This document shows positions 9,686 to 18,822 of a stretch of 64,000 nt of DNA, piece after piece (position 1 is the first letter of the stretch; each line of letters opens with the position of its first letter). A model generated the notes under the pieces. The model had not been told where the DNA came from and ran no database searches. It saw only the letters and a program-made list of their open reading frames with translations. This DNA is from Isochrysis galbana. Its lineage: Eukaryota; Haptophyta; Isochrysidales; Isochrysidaceae. The position numbers and the translations under genes are program-made. The stretch spans positions 5,004,760 to 5,068,759 of the forward strand of contig CM030939.1 of assembly GCA_018136815.1 (NCBI GenBank), read 5' to 3'.

Positions 9686-11125
9686 ATGCCCACGCGCCCC
9701 TTCACAGTGCAAGAGGTGGAGGATGCACGCCTCGCCCTAGCCCTGCAGGTGTGCATTGCGAGGTGGAGACGGCGCAGGCAGAGGGGATTGGACGGCTCGG
9801 GACTGCGCGCCACGGCCACGGCGCGACCGCGTGCGATCGAGGCAGCGCTCCTCGTCTTTGCCGCAGAGCCCTTGGTGCGCGTCACGCGCTCGCGCATTGG
9901 GCCAGAGCGGCTGTCGCTCGCTCGGCTGGCGCGAGAGTCAGCGGCCGCGGGCGGCAGCGATGAGGTACTGACACGCGACATTTACGCGCGCTTCGGTATC
10001 CGGCTGGCTGATCTGCCGCGATTCATCGAAGCATTGCAGCTCCCGTCTGGCTTTCGGCTTCGCGGAGGGCATGTCTTCAGCGGAGAAGAGGCCGCTCTCA
10101 TCACCCTGCGGCGCTTCAGGACCGCAGGTGTGTGCATCAGATCACCTGCTTACGCACTCTCTCTCCCTCTCCTCACCCCAACCTCGCCGTACACTTCTGT
10201 GCAGGGAGTGCAACGACGTTGTCTTGGGAGTGCGGGCGAAGCGAGGCGGCCATCTCGGAGGCGCACACGACCGTAGTGACCCACATTCACAACAAGCTCC
10301 CCCACCTGGTGGACTCGCGGAGTTTTTCATCGTTTGCCCCCTTGTTTCCACTTTTTGCCTCTGCGTTTCTTTCGGTGGGGGTCCCAGTGCCGAACTTGGT
10401 GGGGTTTGTTGATGGCAAGCTGTGGGAGACTGCACGGCCTGTGCGTGGTCAACAATTCTATTATTCAGGGCACAAGAGGTGTCATGGGGTGAAGATTCAG
10501 GGTCTAGTCTTCCCTAATGGCATACAGCCTTGGTCTTTCGGCCCTGCGCACGGCTCTCGACACGACTCCTTTTTGTGCCGGCAGTCGGGGTTGTTGCACA
10601 CAATGCGTCTATCTATGCTGCGGTGCTGGGCAAACGTACTGCTTGTTCGGCGACTCGGCGTATCCGCAATCGGCCTACCTTTACAGGATCTACCGCGGCG
10701 TGCTTGCACCATGGCAGGCTCATTTCAACAAAGCTATGAGCCCATTTCGGGTCAGCATCGAGTGGGGGTTCGGCAAGATTGCCAAGCTGTGGCCACCCCC
10801 TGAGTCAGCCGAAGCGCTCCCGGGCCGCTGCCCCTCCCGACCAAGACGTCGACATGGCCCCGCCTCCCTCTCCTCCCTTCCTTGCAGCCACAGAGGTAGG
10901 GAACAGGGAATAACAGGCAAAGTCCTGCTCCCTGCAGACCAACACAACCAGAGCCATGCTCTGGCGCCCCCACCGCCGCCGCCTTGCCACCTCCTCAAGG
11001 ACTCCCCATGGGGTGTGGCAGTTCTGCTGCCACCCCCATGGAGGCAACTCCTACGCGCCATCAGTGCACCCCTCGGGGGCGGGCACTTCACACACAATCT
11101 CAATCTCTTATGGGAGTCACCTTGA
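9686..11125 (+). pseudogene. Harbinger/HARBI1-type DDE transposase, frameshifted
   Basis: Exon 1 (9686-10127) encodes the N-terminal HTH-like region ending in EEAALITLRRFRTAG. A GT-AG intron at 10128-10204 restores frame to GSATTLSWECGRSEAAISEA. The DDE_Tnp_4 catalytic core follows: first D in LVGFVDGK, then GHKRCHGVKIQGLVFPNG and GSRHDS, second D in YCLFGDSAYP, and the E in SIEWGFGK. Two single-base frame changes break the core: one at the T run near 10570 (HDSF to FVPAVGVV) and one near 10640 (GKRT to YCLFGD). After the catalytic E the protein loses family similarity although the frame stays open to 11125. All three catalytic residues remain, so decay is recent or the indels are sequence errors. 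Terminal repeats were not identified. Confidence 0.8.
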
Positions 11126-12056
11126 GCTAGAGCAGCTAACATGGCACCGCTACCGGGCGGGCGGCATGGACTTTTGTGTTCATCCACTTCAACTAGTGAC
11201 AGCACATAACGTACGTCAAATCAAGATATGCTGCCCTAGTGGCGCCGAGCCAGCTGCCGTGTTTGACCGCTCCATAAGCTCGCTCGTTTTTATCGAACCC
11301 TCCCTTTGCGCTTTGCGACGTGTTACGTGGCAATAAATACATGCATGTTTCTCATTTTCACGCGACAATCAAAATAAACAGAATAAGCGGAAGAGCAAAG
11401 TGTGTTCAACCGTAAAACGACAAGACGACAAATGACGAACGTAATGTGGAAGCCTACGCGTCATATAGTTGTCAACAAGTGTGCACCGGTGACGTGAATG
11501 TGACATACAACGTAGCAATGGCTCAGTGAGCAGTGCATGCAATACCCGTCGAAATGAAGGACGGAAGGTTGGCGATTCGATGCATACGCAACTTCGGGCA
11601 AACCTTTTGGTATGGCTTGGTGCTCGAATGGCCTGGGAAAGAGCACCTGCAGCTAGGTTGGACTTTGAACGGGCGGATGCAAATTTTCCCACTGTCGCCT
11701 GCAAGAGGTTCTAGCAAGCCCAACCTCAGCCTCGCTTGCATACTGCTGTCCTCTAGCATTTTTGACCTTTGGGTTGGAGTCGCCTCCCACAATGGTCCCT
11801 TGCGCCAAGGTCAAACGGTAGGAATCCGTGTGTACCGGCCCCGTCACAAGGTGGACCTCTTGAACTACCCACCAATTAGTGTGAGCCTAGGGCGATGAAC
11901 TGCGCCAGCCAGCTAATAGCCTGGCCGCCTGGACGTGTGCCGTCTCCGTCGTCATTCTCAAAAGCACTTGCTCGATTCCGACCGACACGCTTGGGAGTGC
12001 CTAACATCACGACCAAAGGGGCTGCCGTATTGCCGAGCAAAGGACCGTTTTCTTAC
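11126..12056. other. Spacer with a short unrecognised ORF
   Basis: Contains an ORF of about 120 codons at 11533-11898 on the plus strand (GQTFWYGLVLEWPGKEHLQL and following) that I do not recognise. It could be the decayed remainder of the Harbinger element or a chance frame. The 3' UTR of the minus-strand gene ending at 12057 also lies here. Confidence 0.4.
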
Positions 12057-13484
12057 CTAGGTAAGCGCAGGGGCCCGTGACAAGACTGCCCAAGAGCTCC
12101 CCGTTAACGCGTCCGGCACGCCTGTGCAAGACGCAAAGGCAAGTGGCACCAGTGTGCCTACTGCTCCGCCCTCCGCACCCGGGCCTTGCACTCGCACCCG
12201 AGCACCCACGTTCAACTTTGAGGACGTCTCAACCATGGCAAGTCCAAATGCCCCTTCAGCGCCAAATGACACGAGGGACGTGAGCTCGCCGCATGCTTTT
12301 GAAGCCACATCAGCGTCACTCGCACCACATGCGTACACATGGCGTTCTTCTCCAAACACTGCGCCTATGGGTGCATCGTCGCTGATCGTCAGGCCGTCTC
12401 TGGTTGCAATGACCTTGGAGAGGAATGGCGCAGGGCCCTCGTAAAGGATCCCCAACAGCTCGCGGCTCTTGTGCAAGACATTGGCCATTCGGGAGACCAC
12501 GTCATGACCGACGTAGGCGCCCTTGTCCAGATCCAATTGGACAGATGACCACAGGCCAAGCTCGAGGGGCGACGGGAATGCATCGTCCGACGCACTGTTG
12601 GTCAACGATGCAGTGGTGGTCAACTCCTCGTGAACACACGCCATCGGCTCTCGGCCGAATTCGGCTCGCAGGGCTGGCCGGCCACGAAGCACGCGCAACA
12701 CCTCCCAAAGCTTAGCCTTGGAATGAGGAGCGCCGCAATGCCTGCTTTCTGCGACGGTGCCGTCCACTCCACCTGCCCGCTGGATGGCGGCCCGCAAAGC
12801 CCGGATGGCCGCTTCAGTGCTCTCTTCGCCTTGCGTGCCGGGTATAAGTACCGTCCACGCCTCGTCGAAGCCGAGCGAGCCGCTACCTATGACGATGAGT
12901 TCTGCGGGAGCATCCCCGCGCAAAGGCACGCGAGTTGCGCCGCCGCGGGGTGGAAGCTTTAGTGCGGACATGGTCCTGATTGTGGAGATCTGCGTCATTG
13001 CCTCGGCGATGGCTAATTGCGCTTTAGGTCCGACAAACTCGAGGCAGGTGTATGACTTCACGGCGTCGGTTGGCATGGCACAGTGGTCAAGGAGTCCCCA
13101 GCAGTCGAAGAGCGCGGCAAGCTCCTCTGCCTGCCCGTGCGGTCCCACGGCGAGCAACTCCTCCTCAACATCGGCAAGGCGCCTCGGCGCGTCGATGACG
13201 GTGAACATGGTCAGTGTGCGTGCCGACGCGTCGACGACAGTGGCCTCGATCGCTGCGCCGCAGAATTGCTCGAGCGTGGCTGGTCCGACTCGAGCCCTCG
13301 ATGGCGGACCAATGGGAGCGACGAGCAGCCTATCTATCAGTCGTTCCCTACCCTGGCTCGTGAGGCGGAGGACGCTGGCCGGCCGCTCGAGCAGCAGCAC
13401 CGCCTGCTCTGTCGCATGGCGAGAGGGAGAGAGGGCTTGGGGCCACCAGGCTGTCATTGCGGCGATGGGGAGCAGAGCGATCAT
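12057..13484 (-). CDS. COG0354/GcvT-fold protein (YgfZ/IBA57-like)
   Basis: A single-exon 475-aa protein from ATG. Residues 1-35 are hydrophobic and basic, resembling a presequence. From about residue 36 (LLLERPASVLRLTSQGRERL) to the middle it follows the folate-binding aminomethyltransferase (GcvT) fold. The segment LRGRPALRAEFG, then SPLELGLWSSVQLDLDKGAYVGHDVVSRM, is the family signature region. In bacterial YgfZ and mitochondrial or plastid IBA57 proteins this signature normally reads KGCYxGQE; here C is replaced by A and QE by HD. The family supports maturation of [4Fe-4S] proteins in organelles. Closest overall resemblance is to plant plastid COG0354 members, by recollection rather than alignment. 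Loss of the cysteine may mean altered chemistry. Confidence 0.75.
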   Translation of the reverse strand: MIALLPIAAMTAWWPQALSPSRHATEQAVLLLERPASVLRLTSQGRERLIDRLLVAPIGPPSRARVGPATLEQFCGAAIEATVVDASARTLTMFTVIDAPRRLADVEEELLAVGPHGQAEELAALFDCWGLLDHCAMPTDAVKSYTCLEFVGPKAQLAIAEAMTQISTIRTMSALKLPPRGGATRVPLRGDAPAELIVIGSGSLGFDEAWTVLIPGTQGEESTEAAIRALRAAIQRAGGVDGTVAESRHCGAPHSKAKLWEVLRVLRGRPALRAEFGREPMACVHEELTTTASLTNSASDDAFPSPLELGLWSSVQLDLDKGAYVGHDVVSRMANVLHKSRELLGILYEGPAPFLSKVIATRDGLTISDDAPIGAVFGEERHVYACGASDADVASKACGELTSLVSFGAEGAFGLAMVETSSKLNVGARVRVQGPGAEGGAVGTLVPLAFASCTGVPDALTGSSWAVLSRAPALT

Positions 13485-13536
13485 CGTGGGGGGATGGGCG
13501 AGGGGACGAGAGGCTCGACTCTGCTCCGAGCGCGAG

Positions 13537-13608
13537 GGCGGCGGTGAGGGCGGCGGTGAGGGCGGCGGTGAGGGCGGCGGTGAGGGCGGCGGTGAGGGCG
13601 GCGGTCAG
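13537..13608 (+). repeat. 12-bp minisatellite (GGCGGCGGTGAG) x6
   Basis: Six consecutive 12-base units, the last one with a single change (GGCGGCGGTCAG). It lies 50-125 bases upstream of the minus-strand start codon at 13484, in the presumed 5' UTR/promoter, and is followed by a purine run to 13710 that is pyrimidine-rich on the sense strand of that gene. Confidence 0.9.
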
Positions 13609-13710
13609 AGGAAACGGAGAGACCAGGTGACAGCAGAGAGAGAAGGAGAGAGAGAGCCAGAGAGAGAGAAGAAGCAGGGGGGGGAGGGAGAGGAGGGGGA
13701 GGCGAAGTAA

Positions 13711-14560
13711 ACTCACTGCACGCGGCTGGCTCTCGTCCAGAAAGGGCCGCGCGAAATATTTGAGAGAATTATTATTGCTGGATGAAGGAGCGCCACCCGA
13801 AACGACCAGAAAATATATAATAACCAGTTCTTGTTGTGGTGAGAGAGTGTCTCTCAACAACAACTACGCACACCACGTGCAGGAGGCGAGGAGAGGGTCT
13901 CTCTAGTAGTAGGAAAGTAAGAGAAGCACACCCGCAGGCAGGGGAGGAGCGGGGAGATCTTCCCTCGCTTTGACCGAGACGAGTGTTACAATACGGTGTT
14001 TCGGAAGAGAGAAGAGAGAGAGAGAGAGGGAGCCGAGCCCCCCGCCCCCCTCCCCTCCCCAGCGGAACCGGGGGCGGCGGGGAGCGCGCGGGGGGGGCGG
14101 GGCGCTCAATCCCGCGCGAGATTCCCGACGCGCCCCCACATGGCCCCCCCTCAGGGCTACCCCTCGTTGCCAAAAATAGGACATTGGGAAAGTCTGGCGT
14201 TTCGCTCTCCTCCCGTCCCCTCCGGGACTCTCAGCCCCTCCCCCCCTGGCGAGGGCGAGATCGCCCTTCAAGGCTCCCCAGCGGAAACGGGGGATTCGAG
14301 GAGGAAACGGGGGGGGGGGGGAACCTACTTGTGAAACACAGGAACACCGTGTTTCTACAAAGGCCAAACACAGCCGTGTTTCGCCGTGTTTCAAACCTCT
14401 CGTGGCGCAACACTGAGGAAACACAGAGGCGCGCGCGCGGTCAGCGATCGGCGGCCAGAGGCGAAAGAGGCCGCTATACGCTATAAAGGAGGAAAGGGAA
14501 CGTCAGTCGCAACACGAGGGTGAAGAAGTGAGGAGTAAATGTGTTGATGTTGAGCGTTCA
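13711..14560. other. Spacer with MITE-like fragment
   Basis: No gene recognised. At 14330-14400 the strand carries ACACCGTGTTTCTACAAAGG and ACACAGCCGTGTTTCGCC, the reverse complement of the block at 6550-6593, so this is another copy of the short palindromic repeat family. GA-rich and G-rich runs lie at 14000-14110 and 14310-14320. Confidence 0.5.
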
Positions 14561-14780
14561 TTGAAAAAAAAAACCTTTTAATATTCTCGCCTCCCCCGTG
14601 GCACTGATTCGCATATTCGTAGCCACGCCCCCTTCCCTTTCTCTCCCTCATTCCCCGCCTTGCGGCAACTCCCCTCGTGCTCTACTTAGGGGCTCGGGAT
14701 ATGTGGGGGGTCCGAGCGGAGCGGTGTGCACCTGTCCTCAGCGGCGTGTTCTCCGCTCCCTCCTGTGCCACTGAGTGACC
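14560..14780 (+). mobile_element. LINE-family 5' leader copy
   Basis: Begins with an A-run followed by CCTTTTAATATTCTCGCC and continues through TAGCCACGCCC, the TCTCCCTC block and CTCGTGCTCTACTTAGGGGC. The same leader occurs at 40646, 57350 and (minus strand) 59535, where it precedes an ORF starting MERA. Here it is cut off before the ORF. Confidence 0.7.
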
Positions 14781-15357
14781 TGTTCATTTATAGAGTTGCT
14801 TCAGGGTCCATTGGCTTTGCATGCGCGGCTTTCCATTTAGATGACCTATATTGATCTATCGCCTTTTCCGATGGTCAGTTCCCGCGGGCCGACGCTTCTT
14901 GTTATGCGAGTCTTTCGGCGAGGCCAAGGGCTTTTGCTACGAGCCGGGTGTTCTCGCTCAGTTTTAGTCTACCTTTCTCGTTTTCAATGAATACGGGGGT
15001 GCTGAGTTCTAGCGGTTTCTTGAGTTTGGGCTTTCTCCCTTGAGCCCGGGCACGGTCCGTGTTGCTGCCATTGGATAGCATCTATATCTCCGCTGTGGTG
15101 GCACGCCAGCCCCGGTAGTCGTGTGAGCCGCATCGCATCTGCCATCATTGCACGGCAACGCAACGACTTCCTCAAGGAAAAAGTGAGCATCTCGAGGCGC
15201 CGTGCCTCGAGGCACCTCAGACTCCGCCTCCAAACAAACCGCACCCTGTCTTTCATCTTGAGTGGCCTCCAAGCCCATTGAAGAACTTTGGGCGCCATGC
15301 CAGATTACTTCGAAGAGAGGGCGAAAGTCGTTGGTGTCTATTAATTTTTTTGGTTGT
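14781..15357. other. Spacer proximal to the telomere array
   Basis: No recognisable gene. Sequence around 15060-15300 contains short frames only. Its right end grades into the satellite-like segment that touches the TTAGGG array. Confidence 0.4.
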
Positions 15358-15418
15358 GGGCTTGTGGCGCTGCCGATCGTGGGTCGAAGTTGGGCGCTCA
15401 CTGTGCGTCTTCAGGCAT
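15358..15418 (+). repeat. Single partial unit of the 204-bp satellite, abutting the telomere
   Basis: The segment containing GGGTCGAAGTTGGGC and the following GCGTCTTCAGGC matches the part of the 204-bp unit at 17720-17775 (GGGTCGAAGTTGGGCACTC, then GCGTCTTGAGGCGTGA). The telomere array starts exactly where the unit would continue, which marks this satellite as telomere-associated. Confidence 0.7.
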
Positions 15419-16361
15419 AAGGGTTAGGGTAAGGGTTAGGGTAAGGGTTAGGGTAAGGGTTAGGGTAAGGGTTAGGGTAAGGGTTAGGGTAAGGGTTAGG
15501 GTAAGGGTAAGGGTTAGGGTAAGGGTTAGGGTAAGGGTTAGGGTAAGGGTTAGGGTAAGGGTTAGGGTAAGGGTAAGGGTAAGGGTTAGGATTAGGGTTA
15601 GGGTTAGGGTTAGGGTTAGGGTTAGGGTTAGGGTTAGGGTAAGGGTAAGGGTAAGGGTAAGGGTAAGGGTTAGGGTTAGGGTTAGGGTTAGGGTTAGGGT
15701 TAGGGTTAGGGTTAGGGTTAGGGTTAGGGTTAGGGTTAGGGTTAGGGTTAGGGTTAGGGTTAGGGTTAGGGTTAGGGTTAGGGTTAGGGTTAGGGTTAGG
15801 GTTAGGGGTTAGGGTTAGGGTTAGGGTTAGGGTTAGGGTTAGGGTTAGGGTTAGGGTTAGGGTTAGGGTTAGGGTTAGGGTTAGGGTTAGGGTTAGGGTT
15901 AGGGTTAGGGTTAGGGTTAGGGTTAGGGTTAGGGTTAGGGTTAGGGTTAGGGTTAGGGTTAGGGTTAGGGTTAGGGTTAGGGTTAGGGTTAGGGTTAGGG
16001 TTAGGGTTAGGGTTAGGGTTAGGGTTAGGGTTAGGGTTAGGGTTAGGGTTAGGGTTAGGGTTAGGGTTAGGGTTAGGGTAGGGTTAGGGTTAGGGTTAGG
16101 GTTAGGGTTAGGGTTAGGGTTAGGGTTAGGGTTAGGGTTGGGGTTAGGGTTAGGGTTAGGGTTAGGGTTAGGGTTAGGGTTAGGGTTAGGGTTAGGGTTA
16201 GGGTTAGGGTTAGGGTTAGGGTTAGGGTTAGGGTTAGGGTTAGGGTTAGGGTTAGGGTTAGGGTTAGGGTTAGGGTTAGGGTTAGGGTTAGGGTAGGGTT
16301 AGGGTTAGGTTAGGGTTAGGGTTAGGGTTAGGGTTAGGGTTAGTTAGGTTAGGGTTAGGTT
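15419..16361 (+). repeat. TTAGGG telomere array
   Basis: About 940 bases of the vertebrate-type hexamer. The first 250 bases mix TTAGGG with TAAGGG variants; the middle is almost perfect TTAGGG; the last 70 bases before the gap show dropped bases (TAGGG, TTAGG). The G-rich strand runs 5' to 3' toward higher coordinates, the orientation of a chromosome end lying on the right. Variant-rich proximal and uniform distal repeats are what a true terminal telomere shows. The long Val-Arg ORF here is only the translation of the repeat. Confidence 0.97.
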
Positions 16362-16461
16362 NNNNNNNNNNNNNNNNNNNNNNNNNNNNNNNNNNNNNNN
16401 NNNNNNNNNNNNNNNNNNNNNNNNNNNNNNNNNNNNNNNNNNNNNNNNNNNNNNNNNNNNN
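16362..16461. other. Assembly gap of exactly 100 N
   Basis: One hundred consecutive N, the usual placeholder for a gap of unknown size in scaffolding. It directly follows the telomere array. Confidence 0.99.
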
Positions 16462-16518
16462 AACAACTATTTTCCATCCCTCCTGGGTGTCCAAGGATTC
16501 CCCAGGGACCCCCCTTAC

Positions 16519-16549
<31 letters not shown>

Positions 16550-16599
16550 GCGAACCCCCTCTACCCCACGAAAATCCATGGCGTCGGTGAGTGACTCCC

Positions 16600-16953
16600 C
16601 CGCCTTGTCCGGCCCATGGAGGTCTATATCGCCCTGGCACCATCATGGTGACCAGGGCGGCCGAAAGGAGAGAGAGTGACGCCATCGCTCGCGCTCTCTC
16701 CAGAACAGAACCGGATAAATTCCTCTTATAATTCTCCCACACCACTATCACACGCACATTCACAGTAACACGTAGGTAACTAACGTAACGGGACACGCGG
16801 AGAAAGGGGGGTTGAGCACGGGAGAAAGAGAGGAAAGAAAAGGGAAGAAGAGAGGAGGCCCGTCGCCTCTCCTCACGTGGAGAGAGAGGGGAGAGGAGAT
16901 CTCGCAGGACTTAGAAAGTAAATGTAGGAGAGGACGGAGGGGCATCCGTAACA
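16600..16953 (-). mobile_element. LTR of a Ty1/copia element (minus strand)
   Basis: On the minus strand the segment begins TGTTACGGATGCCCCTCCG at 16953, directly after a polypurine tract (GGAGGGGG). It shares its sequence with 29573-29895, including CTTTCTAAGTCCTG, CACGTGAGGAGAGGCGACGG and the GGTTCTGTTCTGGAGAGAGC region, up to GGTGCCAGGGCGATA. The outer end is approximate. Confidence 0.75.
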
Positions 16954-17000
16954 CCCCCTCCTAAACGGAGCAAGGGGTGCGACGTTTACATTTATGTCAT

Positions 17001-17310
17001 TCAGGAAGTGGCTGTCGACGAGAAAGAATCAAGAATGTCGAGTAGGCGGAGGAATTGGTTGCGTGGACACGGTTTCGTGAGAATATCCGCAACCATGTTG
17101 TGTCCGCTGATGTGCTTAAGCGTAAGGACCCGTTTGGCGACTAAGTCACGGAGGAAAGCACCAGCACGAAGGATATGTTTTGTTTTCTTGAAGGCGACTG
17201 GGTCGAAGGCCATGTCGACGGCGGATTTGGAGTCGGAGTAAACGATTGAGGGGCCATCATGCATGATGCCAAGGTCTCATGGAGGCCGTTCGCCGAGGCG
17301 AGCGCATTGA
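17001..17310 (-). pseudogene. Ty1/copia RNase H C-terminus
   Basis: On the minus strand the frame encodes the end of a copia polyprotein: NALASANGLHETL, then after a one-base frameshift IVYSDSKSAVDMAFDP, FKKTKHI, FLRDLV and HISGHNMVADILTKP, ending in a stop 48 bases before the LTR. The DSKSA and H-x2-G-x2-N-x-A-D-x-L-T-K-P motifs are diagnostic of copia RNase H. The rest of the polyprotein is absent: similarity ends near 17310. Confidence 0.9.
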
Positions 17311-17647
17311 ACCCAGGGCTCATTCATGTGCAAGCTCGGCCCGATGGTGGCCTGCGCTGGACTCATGCATACGCGCTTCATGCGTACGCCAAGTCCAGCG
17401 CAGCAGAGGCCAAGGCACAGGGTCGCACAGGAGAGTTCACTAATGCGGCAGTGATACTCTGCCGTGCGATCCTGTGCCTGTCTACCGACTCAGTGGTGGC
17501 CCCGCGAGGCCTCACTGAAGTGGCCTCACCCGCGGAGAAGGCGTGCGCAATGCACATTGAGCGTTCGCGCAAGGCGAGCGCACACGCCTTGGAGGTTGCT
17601 CAGCGGCGCGTGCGAAAGTGTGTGGGGCGGGCGCGATTGGCGTAGCT

Positions 17648-18165
17648 GTGAGGGCGGCATACCGCACTTTGGTGCTGGTAGCGGCATCCATTTGGTGAGC
17701 GGTGACTTGAACGGCCTCGTGGCGCCCCCGGTCGCGGGTCGAAGTTGGGCACTCAGGGCGCGTCTTGAGGCGTGATGACGTCATCACCGGGGGCCGCAAG
17801 CGGCCGATTTCGACGCAGTGCGCGGGGGCGGCGGGCGCGATTGACGTGGCTGTGAGGGCGGCATACCGCACTTTGGTGCTAGTAGCGGCATCCATTTGGC
17901 GAGCGGTGACTCGAACGGCCTCGTGGCGCCCCCGGTCGCGGGTCGAAGTTGGGCACTCAGGGCGCGTCTTGAGGCGTGACGACGTCATCACCGGGGGCCG
18001 CAAGCGGCCGATTTCGACGCAGTGCGCGGGGGCGGCGGGCGCGATTGGCGTGGCTGTGAGGGCGGCATACCGCACTTTGGTGCTGGTAGCGGCATCCATA
18101 TGGTGAGCGGTGACTCGAACGGCCTCGTGGCGCCCCCGGTCGCGGGTCGAAGTTGGGTTCTCGAG
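17648..18165 (+). repeat. 204-bp tandem satellite, about 2.5 units
   Basis: Units start with GTGAGGGCGGCATACCGC at 17648, 17852 and 18056, a period of 204 bases; the third is cut near 18165. Units are nearly identical. The same sequence occurs as a partial unit next to the telomere array (15358-15418) and as a diverged piece near 5950-6060. Confidence 0.9.
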
Positions 18166-18229
18166 CCCTTGGTGTTTTTAGCGGTTAGCGTCTTTAGTTT
18201 TTGCGATACTTACGTACACGTTCAAGTCC

Positions 18230-18560
18230 ATAAAAACATAGTGAAAATATATTGCTGTGTGTATAGAACCAGGATCTTTGGTCCGGGTCAGCTGCCGATG
18301 CCCATGGTTTCATGTTTCGCTGCGAGAGGCGCGCATGAAGGCCATCGGTAAAATAATACCGGAGGGGGGCCTGACATATATTTCCGCACGGCCGTCAGAG
18401 GCCTGAAATCGGGTATTTTTTCGAAAATTTTGCCGGAAGACCCCCGGTTTTTTTTTGCCGATCTCCCATACCGGAACGTATAGGGAGCTTATTTAGGCCT
18501 TCGTTTGCCCATTACAGATGGTGCCCTTCGCACCCCCCTAGTGAGTGACCGGGCTAGTAA
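18230..18560 (+). repeat. Dispersed repeat, plus-strand partner of 5630-5935
   Basis: Follows the satellite block directly. Shared with the inverted copy at 5630-5935: the CATCGGTAAAATAATACCGG region, the TCGAAAATTTTGCCGG core and GGTGCCCTTCGCACCCCCC. Function unknown; no ORF. Confidence 0.65.
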
Positions 18561-18822
18561 TAAATTGGGTTTCTTCGAGCCCACGGGTTGAAAATCCATT
18601 GTAATTTCCATTTTCCTTTGACGCTAAGCACTACGAACCTCTTAGTTCACGTCAAATCAGAGCAGCCTTAGACAACGGCAGCGGGGACGGTTTGCCGAAC
18701 GTGCCGAAGAGGCATTGGCACTCGGATATAGAAGCATCAACACCGATACACCTCCCTTGCTCCGGCCGCTCCGTATCTCACGGCTCGCCGGGCAGCATGC
18801 GTAATGGTGTCGCTTGGCGGTT

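Noticed and set aside
15354..15812. 152-codon ORF of alternating Val and Arg
   Set aside because: It is the translation of the TTAGGG array and has no independent support.
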